Below are positions 8,543 through 17,325 of a stretch of 64,000 nt of DNA, piece by piece. Made by a program: the position numbers and the translations under genes. Numbering within the stretch: the first letter of the stretch is position 1; the number at the start of each line of letters is the position of its first letter. The notes beneath the pieces are model-generated. The model was not told where the DNA came from, ran no database searches, and saw only the letters and a program-made list of their open reading frames with translations. Source of the stretch: Bombilactobacillus thymidiniphilus (GTDB lineage Bacteria > Bacillota > Bacilli > Lactobacillales > Lactobacillaceae); the NCBI RefSeq assembly GCF_023380245.1, contig NZ_CP093365.1:310001-374000 (forward strand). Direction: 5' to 3'.

Positions 8543-9190
8543 ATGGATTTACAACTTATTATTTCTTACGCACAAAAAATTTTACATTTTGATAGCAGTG
8601 GTCATGATTTTTACCATGCTCAACGGGTTGCCAACACCGCTTGGCAATTATACCAACAAGACCAAGTAGCAGTCGAGCAAAATGTTGAACCACTGATTTT
8701 AGCCACAGGGTATTTGCATGATACTTTGGATGACAAACTAATTTCAGATCTAGCAACCGCTCAAGAACAAGTGCAAATTATCCTACAAAAAACTGGTTTT
8801 GCTACTAAACAACAAAAACAAATTTTAAGCGTCAGTCAACATTTAAGTTATGCTGCTAATTTACAGCACCATTGGAAGTTACCATTATGGGGGCAATACG
8901 TCCAAGATGCAGATCGTTTAGATGCTCTAGGCGCTATCGGAATTGCGCGTGCCTTTGCTTATGGTGGCAAAAATAGTCAAGCCATTTATGATCCGACTAT
9001 TCCTTGCCAAAAATTAACTAATAAAAAGCAATATCGCAAACATTCAACAACCACAATTAATCATTTTTATGAAAAACTATTATTATTAGCTTATCAAATG
9101 AATACTCCTGCAGGGTTAAAGCTAGCACAAAAAAGAAAACAATATATGCAACAATTTTTGACAGAATTTTTAGCTGAATGGAACTTTTAA
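8543..9190 (+). CDS. HD-domain metal-dependent phosphohydrolase
   Basis: HD superfamily protein of 215 residues, similar in layout to the YedJ/YpgQ type. Metal ligands are His21 or His25 (SGHDFYHAQRV), His59-Asp60 in YLHDTLDD, and the Asp of VQDADRLDALGAIGIAR. The family hydrolyses nucleotides or other phosphomonoesters; the substrate is unknown here. The start has a modest GAAAGGG site. It is a single gene ended by the bidirectional terminator at 9192-9229. Confidence 0.85.
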   Translation: MDLQLIISYAQKILHFDSSGHDFYHAQRVANTAWQLYQQDQVAVEQNVEPLILATGYLHDTLDDKLISDLATAQEQVQIILQKTGFATKQQKQILSVSQHLSYAANLQHHWKLPLWGQYVQDADRLDALGAIGIARAFAYGGKNSQAIYDPTIPCQKLTNKKQYRKHSTTTINHFYEKLLLLAYQMNTPAGLKLAQKRKQYMQQFLTEFLAEWNF

Positions 9191-9191
9191 T

Positions 9192-9229
9192 AAATAAACG
9201 CTTCTATCAATTAATAGAAGCGTTTATTT
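9192..9229. terminator. Bidirectional intrinsic terminator
   Basis: AAATAAACGCTTCTAT pairs perfectly with ATAGAAGCGTTTATTT around a CAATTA loop between the convergent HD and thioesterase genes. Confidence 0.92.
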
Positions 9230-9958
9230 TCGATCTTGCCATTTAATCTGTGCTTGGGCGTTAGCACCTGTATTAGACTCAATTTGATGATGAGAAATAT
9301 TGTCATCTAGTAAACATTTGCTCTGCACAATATCTCCATATTGTACTTCGCGATCGTATTTAATATCTAAGGTTGCTATTTGATGTGTGCGCAAAAATTC
9401 CATCGATAATGCATCCAACATCCAGTCCAAATAAATAGAATTGTTAACGTGCCCATTGACATCAATATCAAAAAAGCGGGTTCGATAAGTTTTAGCTTCC
9501 ACAGGATATTCCACAATATCTAGTCTTGGAAAACGTTGAATATTTGCCGAATAAGGGCAGCCTAGTTGTGCCATAATTTCTGGATCAATGCTCACCATTT
9601 TCCGATCTTGTATGCGCAACATAATCCAATTGCTGGTTAAGCGTAATAATTCATTATTAGCAGTATCTTGCACAATAAATGAGCGATAGCAAAAGAATTT
9701 ATTGTAGCTGTCAGCAGTTGTCGTAATAATAATCTGCTCATCTAATTGAGGAAAACGCGTTACTTCTAGATGATATTTAGTTACCACCCAGCCAAAACCA
9801 CGGGCGACCATTTGCTGGGAGTCAATACCTGCAGCATGCAATTGATGTTCTGAAACTGCCAAAATAATATTAAATAGAGCAGACAAATTCATATCTTTCG
9901 TGGAATTCGTGCTATAAAACTGAATGGTTTGCCGTTCAGTATAAGTAGGTACTGTCAT
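9224..9958 (-). CDS. Acyl-ACP thioesterase (FatA/FatB-like)
   Basis: Releases fatty acids from acyl carrier protein. Two hot-dog folds are expected in 244 residues; the catalytic segment DIDVNGHVNNSIYLDWMLDAL lies in the second half, and GFGWVVTKYHLEVTRFPQ in the first is typical. I start at the ATG at 9958, eight bases after GGAG. An in-frame upstream ATG at 10042 would run through the end of rsmI and has no support. Only one base separates it from the rsmI stop, so it is the last gene of the holB-yabA-rsmI operon. Confidence 0.92.
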   Translation of the reverse strand: MTVPTYTERQTIQFYSTNSTKDMNLSALFNIILAVSEHQLHAAGIDSQQMVARGFGWVVTKYHLEVTRFPQLDEQIIITTTADSYNKFFCYRSFIVQDTANNELLRLTSNWIMLRIQDRKMVSIDPEIMAQLGCPYSANIQRFPRLDIVEYPVEAKTYRTRFFDIDVNGHVNNSIYLDWMLDALSMEFLRTHQIATLDIKYDREVQYGDIVQSKCLLDDNISHHQIESNTGANAQAQIKWQDRK

Positions 9959-9959
9959 C

Positions 9960-10832
9960 TTATTTCTCCAATCCATGATAAACATCATAAACATGCTTAC
10001 GCGGTAGCTGATATTGTTGGGCAATTTCTTTGATAGCGGCATTGGGCTTTTGCCCTTGCTTAATTTGTTTTGTAACTAAATCCACCAATTTTTCATCGGT
10101 AATAGTCATATTTACCAAAGCAGCAGGCTTGGCTTGTACTATGATCACATATTCGCCACGCGGTTCATGCTGGCTAAAATATTCTTGCACCTGCGCTACA
10201 CTGCCTCGCAAAAAAGCTTCGTGTACCTTAGTTAGTTCGCGTGCTAGCACCACTTGACGCTGATCCCCAACTGCATTTTGTAAAGCCTGTAAGGTTTTCT
10301 TGATGCGATAAGGTGATTCATACAAAATAAAAGTTGCTGTTAATTCTGCCAATTTGGCTAATTCTTGGCGCACAGCGCTACTTTTACGCGGTAAAAAGCC
10401 ATAAAAATAAAAAGGTTGGGGCAATAGGCCAGAAGCAATTAAAGCCGTTAATGCCGCATTAGGCCCTGGTAAGGGAATGACCGGGATCTGCTTTTCAATA
10501 CATAAAGCAACCAATTCTTGCCCTGGATCACTGATGGAAGGCATCCCTGCATCGCTAACTTGGGCAATATTCAAACCCGCCTGCAACTTTTGGAGTAACT
10601 CAGGTAAACGTTGTTGCGTATTGTGCTCATGAAAACTAAGCTGTTTGGTTTTAATTTGAAAATGATTTAACAATTTTTGCGTATTACGCGTATCTTCAGC
10701 TGCAATCAAGTCCACTTCATTTAAAGTAGCCACAGCACGCGGACTCATATCCTGCAAATTACCAATAGGCGTGGGCACCAAAAATAAGCTACCCGAATTG
10801 CTTTGTTGAAAACTACTCATTTCAGCAATCAT
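9960..10832 (-). CDS. rsmI: 16S rRNA (cytidine-1402-2'-O)-methyltransferase RsmI
   Basis: SAM-dependent 2'-O-methylation of C1402 in the 30S decoding centre. The tetrapyrrole-methylase fold is recognisable from LFLVPTPIGNLQDMSPRA at the N-terminus, AAEDTRNTQKLL, and VSDAGMPSISDPG (Gly-rich SAM loop). It has 290 residues. Its ATG overlaps the yabA stop (TAATG), indicating translational coupling. Order holB-yabA-rsmI is conserved in Firmicutes. Confidence 0.95.
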   Translation of the reverse strand: MIAEMSSFQQSNSGSLFLVPTPIGNLQDMSPRAVATLNEVDLIAAEDTRNTQKLLNHFQIKTKQLSFHEHNTQQRLPELLQKLQAGLNIAQVSDAGMPSISDPGQELVALCIEKQIPVIPLPGPNAALTALIASGLLPQPFYFYGFLPRKSSAVRQELAKLAELTATFILYESPYRIKKTLQALQNAVGDQRQVVLARELTKVHEAFLRGSVAQVQEYFSQHEPRGEYVIIVQAKPAALVNMTITDEKLVDLVTKQIKQGQKPNAAIKEIAQQYQLPRKHVYDVYHGLEK

Positions 10833-11161
10833 TACACACCCCGCTCACCATAAATAACATCTAAACAAAAAGCACATTCTTCTTTATTTTCTCGGTGCGC
10901 GCCATACATCACAGTACAGACATGAAAACCTTCTTCATATAATTTTTCTAGAGTTCGCCGTGCTTCAGGTAATTGCGGAGTGGTTTTGTCATTATCAATT
11001 TCCGCTAAACGCTGACGCAAATGATCATTTTCAATTTTAAACTCGGCATTTTCTTCCAAAATGTGCGAGATAATATCTTTCATTTCAATTAATTTTCGTG
11101 TTAAATCCTGTGAAGACTGTTGCAGCTCTTCGAATTTAGCATAATAATCTTTTTGCTCCAT
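10832..11161 (-). CDS. yabA: Replication initiation control protein YabA
   Basis: Negative regulator of DnaA that bridges DnaA and the DnaN clamp. The protein has an N-terminal coiled coil (about residues 1-60, heptad-rich EELQQSSQDLTRKLIEMKDIISHIL) and a C-terminal zinc site in HVCTVMYG...ECAFCLD. I choose the ATG at 11161, seven bases after GAGG; a TTG two codons earlier is less likely. The start overlaps the holB stop. Confidence 0.93.
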   Translation of the reverse strand: MEQKDYYAKFEELQQSSQDLTRKLIEMKDIISHILEENAEFKIENDHLRQRLAEIDNDKTTPQLPEARRTLEKLYEEGFHVCTVMYGAHRENKEECAFCLDVIYGERGV

Positions 11162-11163
11162 AA

Positions 11164-12096
11164 TCAACCTCGCTTGCTTAGATTTGTCGCCTGTAAAGCT
11201 AGTTGTTCTAAACTATTTTGTAAACTGACATTCGCTGTCCACAATTGTTTCGCATGCAAAAAAGCCATCGTTATTTGCTTAGCCCACTGCAACTTCACAT
11301 GATCATCAACCGCTTGATTCAACTGTTGAGAAAAATACCATTCCATTAAACTCAACAATAACTGTTGCTGTAAGCGATTTTCCACAGCAGGTAAAATTGT
11401 CGTACTTACGGCAATAAAAGCTTGCCACGGATTATGAGCTAATTGTTGTACCCAAGTTTGTGCCACTTGCTTAAGTTGCTTAAATTTATCCCCAGCAATA
11501 TTCGCCATTAGCTCATCTTCTAAATGGGCTTGCTGAATAATAGTTAAATCATTATCAGAATAGCCTTTTTCCTGTAAATCAACTTGTAAATTGGTATCAA
11601 CACTATCTGCCAGTGATAAGATTTGCACCCTTGATTGAATCGTCGGTAATACTGCTATGACACTTTTCGTCAGCAACAAGGCGGTGACTTTGCCAACAGG
11701 ATCTTCCAGAAATTTTAATAAACTATTAGCAGCACTAGTAGTCAATTTTTCTGCTTGCTTGATCAGTAGAATTCGTCCCGATGCCTCAACGCTAGTTTGC
11801 TCTAACTCACGCTTAGCTTCCCGAATATCATCCACTCCTAAACTTTTTTTATCAGTTGCTAAAGTCAAAACATCAGGAAAATCATTATTTTGAATACGTT
11901 GACAAAAATTACATTGCAGACAAGGATACCCTTCTTTAGCGTGCGGACAAAATAAAGCTTGCATGAACCATATCCCCACGCGCTGCACCTGTGCTTGATT
12001 AGAGCCTGTGAATAAATAGGCATGAACTACATGCTGCGTTGTGATTGTCTTTGCTAGTTCAGCGGTAATTTGTGGTTGCTCTTGGACAATTGTCAT
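11164..12096 (-). CDS. holB: DNA polymerase III delta' subunit
   Basis: Clamp-loader subunit that works with tau/gamma (dnaX, 14060) and delta to load the sliding clamp. The AAA+ fold is degenerate: HAYLFTGSNQAQVQRVG replaces a functional Walker A, as usual for delta'. The zinc cysteines C-L-Q-C-N-F-C are present, and KLTTSAANSLLKFLEDP is conserved. The ATG overlaps the darA stop (TGATG). It has 310 residues. Confidence 0.94.
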   Translation of the reverse strand: MTIVQEQPQITAELAKTITTQHVVHAYLFTGSNQAQVQRVGIWFMQALFCPHAKEGYPCLQCNFCQRIQNNDFPDVLTLATDKKSLGVDDIREAKRELEQTSVEASGRILLIKQAEKLTTSAANSLLKFLEDPVGKVTALLLTKSVIAVLPTIQSRVQILSLADSVDTNLQVDLQEKGYSDNDLTIIQQAHLEDELMANIAGDKFKQLKQVAQTWVQQLAHNPWQAFIAVSTTILPAVENRLQQQLLLSLMEWYFSQQLNQAVDDHVKLQWAKQITMAFLHAKQLWTANVSLQNSLEQLALQATNLSKRG

Positions 12097-12422
12097 CAAA
12101 AATGCACCATCTGATCCATTGGCATTATAAATACCGTAGCACCACCGACGGCTACTTCAATCGGCTGCTCTGGCAATTCTCCCAACATGCTTGTGGCAAT
12201 TGCTGTTGAAATAAATTCATGACGTGCTTGCGAATTTTCTTTGATAATCGCTAATAGCTCAGGTAAAACTTCATCTTCAATTCCCATCATAAAAGTAGAA
12301 TTACCATTTCGCAAGAAACTTCCGGTTGTAGATAAACGCGTCGACTGAATCTTAGCAGCTGTCAAAGCCTTTCTCAAACGAGCATGATCTTTATCTTGAA
12401 CAACAGCAATAACTAATTTCAT
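12096..12422 (-). CDS. darA: Cyclic-di-AMP receptor DarA/PstA (YaaQ)
   Basis: PII-like trimeric signal protein that binds c-di-AMP. The 108-residue sequence MKLVIAVVQDKDHARL...RLSTTGSFLRNGNSTFMMGIE is diagnostic, as is the C-terminal VAVGGATVFIMPMD. The conserved position between tmk and holB matches Bacillus and Listeria. Its downstream partner is not known. Four bases separate it from tmk. Confidence 0.94.
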   Translation of the reverse strand: MKLVIAVVQDKDHARLRKALTAAKIQSTRLSTTGSFLRNGNSTFMMGIEDEVLPELLAIIKENSQARHEFISTAIATSMLGELPEQPIEVAVGGATVFIMPMDQMVHF

Positions 12423-12426
12423 TTTC

Positions 12427-13059
12427 TTACCCCTTCATAAAATCTAAAATAGTCGAAAGACTATCAGCGACAACATCTTCCGGCTTTTGCTGCGCAGCAA
12501 TTTTTTTGATTCGCTCTGGATTTTGTTGACATATCTGTGAGTAACCTGTTTGCACGCGTTGATAAAACAACCAATCTTCTTGTTCCAAGCGATCAGGTGT
12601 TAACGCGGTACTTTTTTGAATACGTTGAAGCCCAATTTTAGGATCCAAATCAAAATAAAGTGTCAAAGCAGGCATCACTTGTTGTGTAGCAAATTCATTT
12701 AAGCTAGCAATCTTATCCATTCCTAGTTGCCGCCCTGCACCTTGATAAGCAACGGAACTATCCACATAGCGATCGCTGAGCACAATCTTATCAGCTGCTA
12801 AAGCCGGTAAAATAACATCTGTTAAGTGCTGGCGTCTTTGCGCAGCATACAATAAAGCTTCCGTCCACGCGTCCATCTCCGTATTATCGTTATCTAAAAT
12901 AATTGCTCTTATTTTTTCAGAAATAATACTGCCACCAGGCTCGCGCGTCAATAAGACTGTTTTATGTGTTCGTTCTTCTAACAAAGGTACCAGCGCTTGA
13001 GCGGCGGTGGATTTTCCCGAACCATCGGGACCTTCTAGCGAAATAAAAATTCCTGCCAC
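12427..13059 (-). CDS. tmk: Thymidylate kinase
   Basis: Phosphorylates dTMP to dTDP. Walker A is GPDGSGKST at residues 10-18; the DR(Y/H) motif is SDRYVDSSVAYQG, and LTREPGG binds dTMP. The protein has 210 residues and a GTG start. It leads the tmk-darA-holB-yabA-rsmI-thioesterase operon. Confidence 0.96.
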   Translation of the reverse strand: MAGIFISLEGPDGSGKSTAAQALVPLLEERTHKTVLLTREPGGSIISEKIRAIILDNDNTEMDAWTEALLYAAQRRQHLTDVILPALAADKIVLSDRYVDSSVAYQGAGRQLGMDKIASLNEFATQQVMPALTLYFDLDPKIGLQRIQKSTALTPDRLEQEDWLFYQRVQTGYSQICQQNPERIKKIAAQQKPEDVVADSLSTILDFMKG

Positions 13060-13098
13060 TGCGTTTCCTACTTTCTAAAATTGATAATCTCATTTTAC

Positions 13099-13128
13099 AA
13101 AAAAAGCCTACCTAAGTGGTAGCTTTTT
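13099..13128 (-). terminator. Terminator after recR
   Basis: Minus-strand AAAAAGCTACC pairs with GGTAGGCTTTTTTT around a short loop directly after the recR stop, separating the dnaX-ybaB-recR unit from tmk. Confidence 0.85.
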
Positions 13129-13728
13129 CTAAATTTGCTGACGCCCATCAACTGCTCGCTGCAGAGTCATTTGGTCAGCGTATTCAATATCGGCGCCGAC
13201 CGCCAAGCCATGCGCTAAACGTGTTACTTTAATCTGCGCCGGCTTAATCAGTTTTGCCAAATACATTGCAGTAGCTTCACCTTCTGAAGTGGCATTAGTT
13301 GCTACAATAACTTCAGTTATTAAATCATCATGCTGTAAGCGTTCCACTAATTGCTTAATCCGCAAATCATCTGGACCAATACCATTGACAGGCGATAAAA
13401 CACCGCCTAAAACGTGATACAAACCATTATAGCTATGCATATTTTCTAAAGCCATAATATCTTTAGGCTGTTCTACAACCAAGATTTGCGTTTGATCACG
13501 TTGTTCATTAGCACAAATCTCACAAGGCTCTTGATCGGTAATATTGCCACAAATATGACAATAATGTAATTTAGTTTGCACTTCTTGCAAGGCTTGGGAA
13601 AACTCGCCAACATCTTCTTGATCCATATTAATGGTAAAAAAAGCTAAGCGTGTAGCCGTTTTTTCACCAATACCTGGCAATTTCATATAAGATTCAATTA
13701 AACGTGTTACTGGTTTTGGATATTGCAT
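13129..13728 (-). CDS. recR: Recombination mediator RecR
   Basis: Forms a ring clamp with RecO/RecF to load RecA at gaps. Residues 1-50 hold the HhH motif ([14 protein letters not shown]), four zinc cysteines lie at 57, 60, 69 and 72, and the Toprim domain includes [14 protein letters not shown]. The length of 199 is standard. Third gene of dnaX-ybaB-recR. Confidence 0.97.
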   Translation of the reverse strand: MQYPKPVTRLIESYMKLPGIGEKTATRLAFFTINMDQEDVGEFSQALQEVQTKLHYCHICGNITDQEPCEICANEQRDQTQILVVEQPKDIMALENMHSYNGLYHVLGGVLSPVNGIGPDDLRIKQLVERLQHDDLITEVIVATNATSEGEATAMYLAKLIKPAQIKVTRLAHGLAVGADIEYADQMTLQRAVDGRQQI

Positions 13729-13739
13729 CCGCTCACCCC

Positions 13740-14048
13740 TTAAAATCCTGGTGTATATTTACCTAAAGTCTGTTCTGCTTGTTGATCAATTTGTGTCATT
13801 GCACTATTAACCGCCATAATAATCAAATCCTGCAACATATCTGGATCATCAGGATCTAGCGCCTCTGGTTTAATTTGTAAATCCTTCAATTGACGTGCAC
13901 CGCTAAATGTTGCCACAACTGCATCATCAGCACTTTTACCAACAAAATCAGTTTGATTTAATTGTTCTTGGGCTTGTGCCATATCTTTTTGCAGTTTTTG
14001 AGCCTGCTTAATCATATTCTGCATATTTCCTGGAAATTGTGGTTTCAT
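13740..14048 (-). CDS. ybaB: YbaB/EbfC nucleoid-associated protein
   Basis: Small DNA-binding protein of 102 residues, a homodimeric tweezer-shaped fold. [19 protein letters not shown] forms the N-terminal helix and [24 protein letters not shown] the sheet. Its place between dnaX and recR is nearly universal. Confidence 0.95.
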   Translation of the reverse strand: MKPQFPGNMQNMIKQAQKLQKDMAQAQEQLNQTDFVGKSADDAVVATFSGARQLKDLQIKPEALDPDDPDMLQDLIIMAVNSAMTQIDQQAEQTLGKYTPGF

Positions 14049-14059
14049 TATTTTCTCCT

Positions 14060-15772
14060 TTAATCATGTTTAACTTCAACCAAATCAGTGCCAAATAAAT
14101 TTTGTGCCTGTTCAACTAAATTACTGGTTGCTTGCTTTTCTTGTGGATCATCTGGCGCAGCTATGGGCATTTCATGATTTTGTAAAAACTTTTGGCGAAT
14201 TTTTGGCCAATCTTCTGCTGCTACTAATATAACATCAGCATCGTTTTGCAACAATCGATCCAGGTTTGTTTTGAGCATTGTCATCATTTCTTGATTGCTC
14301 ATCACCCGCTCAAACCAAACCGCATAATCAAATGCCACAATTACACCATCAGCACTAGCAGCAACAGGCTTGGAAACTTTCATCACCGCTTTTTGCGTTA
14401 CGTTCAACATGCTCATCAAATCCGGCCAACAATCTTGTACTTGATTTAAAGCTTTTCTAGTAGCTTGCTGTAAAATTTGATTAATTTTCACTTGATCAAC
14501 ATGAACGGCTTTATTTTTTGGCGCAGGCTTAACTTTTTTTGATGTCGTGGATGCCATCGGTTTTGTCTCTTTGACTTCATCGTTTTGTAAAGCAGTAACT
14601 TGCTCTTGCAATGATGTAATTTTTTGTTGTAATTCTTTGACTTGTAAATCTGCAGATGTATCAGTGCCTTCTACAGCAGGAGCAGGTTGCATGGCTTCCA
14701 CTAATTGCACTGTCAAAACTTCTAAATAAATCAACGGACGATCAGCATTTTTTAAATCTTGTTGGGTTTGAGAAACTTGCGTAATAATAGTATATAACTG
14801 TTGCTTAGTGACTTGTTCTTGCAATTGCATTAAAGTTTCTGGCAAAACTAATGATTGTGCAGCATCAATTAAATTCGGGTCTGACTTTGTCAACAATAAA
14901 TCGCGCGCCACTTCAATCACAGAATCACAAAAACGCAGTGCTGAACGACCACTATTCATAATGTCATGCAAATTTTGTAAACTTTTAGCTGCATCTTTGA
15001 TAAAAACAGCTTGAAAATAAGCCACTAATTGTTGCTCATCTAAAGCTCCCGTTACTTGTAACGCATTAGCTAAAGTTAATTTCTGCAAGTCCAAGGCAAG
15101 TGCTTGATCAAGCATACTTAAAGCATCTCGCATACCACCTTGAGCAGCCTGGGCAATTAGTTGCACACCTTTAACATCATAATCTAACTCTTTTTCTTTT
15201 AAAATGAATTCCATGCGCGCAATTAAGTCACTCGTTGGAATCCGCCGAAAATCAAAGCGCTGCGTTCGCGAAATAATTGTCGCTGGAATTTTTTGCGGTT
15301 CTGTAGTCGCTAAAATAAAAATAACTTTGGCAGGAGGTTCTTCTAAAGTTTTTAAAAGGGCATTGAACGCTCCAGTGGATAACATATGGACTTCATCAAT
15401 AATATAAACCTTATATTCAGCTTGGGTGGGAGCATATTTAACCTTGTCACGAATATCACGAATTTGTTCCACGCCATTATTAGAAGCAGCGTCAATTTCC
15501 AAAACATCATTTAGGCTGCCTGCATTAATTGCCTGACAAATCGCACATTGGTTACATGGCTCACCAGCTTGTTGTTGGGGACAATTAACAGCTTTGGCCA
15601 AAATTTTGGCGCACGAAGTTTTTCCCGTGCCCCGCGAGCCTGTAAATAAATAAGCATGACTGACTTGATCAGTCGCTACGGCATTTTTTAAAGTTTGCGT
15701 AATAGCACTTTGCCCAGTAACATCCTCAAAAGTTTGCGGTCGCCAGACACGATACAAAGCTTGATAAGCCAT
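14060..15772 (-). CDS. dnaX: DNA polymerase III tau (gamma) subunit
   Basis: Clamp-loader motor ATPase and replisome organiser. Walker A is GSRGTGKT (45-52), zinc cysteines lie near 64, 73, 76 and 79, Walker B is DEVH (126-129), and the sensor is in LATTEPQKIPATIISRTQRFDF. The full 570-residue product is tau. A lysine/proline-rich linker near 400-430 leads into the polymerase-binding C-terminal domain. In that linker an A7 run (14534-14540) occupies two lysine codons; a -1 slip would end translation after residue 414, at the size of an E. coli-type gamma. The ATG has a normal AAGGGAG site. Confidence 0.97.
   Translation of the reverse strand: MAYQALYRVWRPQTFEDVTGQSAITQTLKNAVATDQVSHAYLFTGSRGTGKTSCAKILAKAVNCPQQQAGEPCNQCAICQAINAGSLNDVLEIDAASNNGVEQIRDIRDKVKYAPTQAEYKVYIIDEVHMLSTGAFNALLKTLEEPPAKVIFILATTEPQKIPATIISRTQRFDFRRIPTSDLIARMEFILKEKELDYDVKGVQLIAQAAQGGMRDALSMLDQALALDLQKLTLANALQVTGALDEQQLVAYFQAVFIKDAAKSLQNLHDIMNSGRSALRFCDSVIEVARDLLLTKSDPNLIDAAQSLVLPETLMQLQEQVTKQQLYTIITQVSQTQQDLKNADRPLIYLEVLTVQLVEAMQPAPAVEGTDTSADLQVKELQQKITSLQEQVTALQNDEVKETKPMASTTSKKVKPAPKNKAVHVDQVKINQILQQATRKALNQVQDCWPDLMSMLNVTQKAVMKVSKPVAASADGVIVAFDYAVWFERVMSNQEMMTMLKTNLDRLLQNDADVILVAAEDWPKIRQKFLQNHEMPIAAPDDPQEKQATSNLVEQAQNLFGTDLVEVKHD
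14533..14540 (-). other. Candidate -1 frameshift site (A7) in dnaX
   Basis: The codons TCA AAA AAA GTT AAG give a heptamer A AAA AAA in the correct phase for tandem slippage. After a -1 shift the next codons are AGT TAA, so the product ends as Ser411-Lys-Lys-Ser414. I see no strong upstream Shine-Dalgarno or downstream stem. Slippage during transcription, as in Thermus dnaX, would be an alternative route. Confidence 0.5.
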
Positions 15773-15818
15773 TATTTACTCCCTTCTGAACCTATTACAA
15801 ATTATTGTAGCAGATATT

Positions 15819-15848
15819 AAAAAACTCCTAGCTCGAAAGCTAAGAGTG
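15819..15848 (-). terminator. Terminator of the SRP RNA gene
   Basis: Minus-strand CTCTTAGCT and AGCTAGGAG enclose a TTCG loop and are followed by six T residues, a textbook rho-independent terminator. Confidence 0.92.
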
Positions 15849-15856
15849 TTAAAAGT

Positions 15857-15951
15857 CATATCAAAAGGCACATGATCAAACATACTTAGTGCTGCTTTCT
15901 CTCGAACCTGACACGATTCGTAAGCCAACCATTGCCTCCGGCCTTACGGCA
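15857..15951 (-). ncRNA. ffs: Signal recognition particle RNA, small (4.5S-like) form
   Basis: RNA scaffold of SRP, which binds Ffh and directs cotranslational targeting. Domain IV is visible as GTCAGG, a TTC-GAGA-GAA tip (GNRA tetraloop) and AAGCAGCAC, giving the asymmetric and symmetric loops contacted by the Ffh M domain. Flanking arms pair as a rod: GGCA with TGCC, ATGGTT with GATCAT, CTTA with TAAG, GTG with CAC. No Alu domain is evident. Ends are estimated from the promoter and terminator. The site between tadA and dnaX is typical of lactobacilli. Confidence 0.9.
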
Positions 15952-15957
15952 CCTATA

Positions 15958-15986
15958 ATTATAGGATATTAGGGCTTGGTTGGCAA
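15958..15986 (-). promoter_or_regulatory. Promoter of ffs
   Basis: TTGCCA (15981-15986) and a perfect TATAAT (15958-15963) with 17-base spacing predict a start near 15951. This is one of the strongest vegetative promoters in the window, as expected for a stable RNA. Confidence 0.88.
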
Positions 15987-16022
15987 GACTTCAATCTGTA
16001 AAATAAAGATTAATTCTAATCA

Positions 16023-16517
16023 TTATTTACGTTCTCTTTGGCGGCGGCGGATTTCGCGAAAAAAGTTGGTTAACAAATTGGCACATTGCCTTTCTAAAAT
16101 CCCACTATATAAATTAGGATGGTGATTATACGGCAAAGTAAATAAATTTACTAAAGATCCCAGTGAACCAGCTTTAGGGTCGAAAGCGCCAAAAACAACA
16201 TTGCGCAATCGACTGTTAATAATTGCACCAGCACACATCGCACAAGGTTCCAGGGTTACAAAAATAGAACAATTTTCTAAACGCCAGCTGCCTAATTGTT
16301 GACAAGCTTGTTCAATTGCAATTAATTCTGCATGTGCTAGACTATTTTGCTGCATCTCACGGCGATTGTAGCCTGTGGCAATAATTTTTTTAGTTTGATC
16401 GTCCACAATTACCGCACCAATGGGCACTTCAGCTAAAGCTTGGGCTTTATGAGCAACTTTAATAGCTTCTTGCATAAAAAATTCCAGTTCAGTGGAAGAA
16501 TAAAGTTCTTCAATCAT
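16023..16517 (-). CDS. tadA: tRNA-specific adenosine deaminase TadA
   Basis: Converts A34 to inosine in tRNA-Arg(ACG). The zinc/catalytic motifs are HAELIAIEQA (His and the proton-shuttling Glu) and PCAMCAGA. It has 164 residues, the usual size. The ATG overlaps the end of the upstream methyltransferase gene by eight bases and its Shine-Dalgarno is weak, so coupling is likely. Confidence 0.95.
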   Translation of the reverse strand: MIEELYSSTELEFFMQEAIKVAHKAQALAEVPIGAVIVDDQTKKIIATGYNRREMQQNSLAHAELIAIEQACQQLGSWRLENCSIFVTLEPCAMCAGAIINSRLRNVVFGAFDPKAGSLGSLVNLFTLPYNHHPNLYSGILERQCANLLTNFFREIRRRQRERK

Positions 16518-17118
16518 GATTTTTTACACTCTGAATCACATAATAACCCTTGTCACGCGCTACAATCGTCGCGTTGCCAAAAGCTTGCTGCATGATTTTT
16601 TGGTAGGAAGACGCTCCTTGTTTTTTCTGTACCACAATCCATAGTTGACCACCTTTTTGCAGATGCTGTGGCGCCTGAGTCAGCATCGTTGTGATCACTT
16701 TTTTGCCAGCACGAATCGGCGGATTAATATAAATAGCGGCAAAATCAGTTGTGACTACCTGTTGATAAATATCCGAGATGCTAATGTGGACATTATTGAT
16801 ACGATTAGCTGTAGCATTTTTTTGCGCTAGCGCCACCGCGCGCTCATTAACATCTACCATAGTAACTTGGCGCTGCGTTTCTTTGGCTAAAGTTAAGCCA
16901 ATCGGACCATAGCCACACCCTAAGTCTAGTAAAGCCCCCTCCGGTAAATTACTTAAATCCATGGCTGCTAATAAAGCGCGTGTGCCATAATCCACAGTCT
17001 GCTTGGAAAAAACACCGCTATCTGTAGTAAATTGCAATTCTTGTTGACGTAAGTTGAATGTAAAATTTTGATACGCATGGTCGGTGGTTGGTTGACTAGT
17101 AAAATATTGTTCTGCCAC
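16510..17118 (-). CDS. RsmC/YbxB-like class I SAM methyltransferase
   Basis: Resembles 16S rRNA G1207 methyltransferases. SAM-binding LLDLGCGYGPIGLTLA and the catalytic N-P-P-[IF] motif (INPPIRAGKKV) are present, and LQFTTDSGVFSKQTVDYGTRALL is family-typical. I start at GTG 17118, seven bases after AAGGA, giving MAEQYF as in YbxB; an ATG six codons upstream lacks a ribosome site. About 202 residues. Probably cotranscribed with tadA. Confidence 0.9.
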   Translation of the reverse strand: MAEQYFTSQPTTDHAYQNFTFNLRQQELQFTTDSGVFSKQTVDYGTRALLAAMDLSNLPEGALLDLGCGYGPIGLTLAKETQRQVTMVDVNERAVALAQKNATANRINNVHISISDIYQQVVTTDFAAIYINPPIRAGKKVITTMLTQAPQHLQKGGQLWIVVQKKQGASSYQKIMQQAFGNATIVARDKGYYVIQSVKNHD

Positions 17119-17287
17119 AAAATCATCCTTATACATATTGATTTAATTTAAAAACATCGTCTAGGCTAGAATAATGCCGATTAATGATTAAAGCTATTAT
17201 TATTTTACTCAGCTATTTTCTACTTGGCAACTGCTTTGTTTAAGGATTGATTAATTAATCTACTATTTTCACAGCGCTCTCCAGCAC

Positions 17288-17319
17288 AAAAAGCTAAACT
17301 AGAATTCTGGTTTAGCTTT
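17288..17319 (-). terminator. Terminator after small membrane ORF
   Basis: AAAGCTAAAC and GTTTAGCTTT enclose a TAGAATTCTG-type loop, with TTTTTG following on the minus strand, six bases after the stop of the 28-codon ORF. A dedicated terminator suggests that something upstream is really transcribed. Confidence 0.8.
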
Positions 17320-17325
17320 ACCAAA

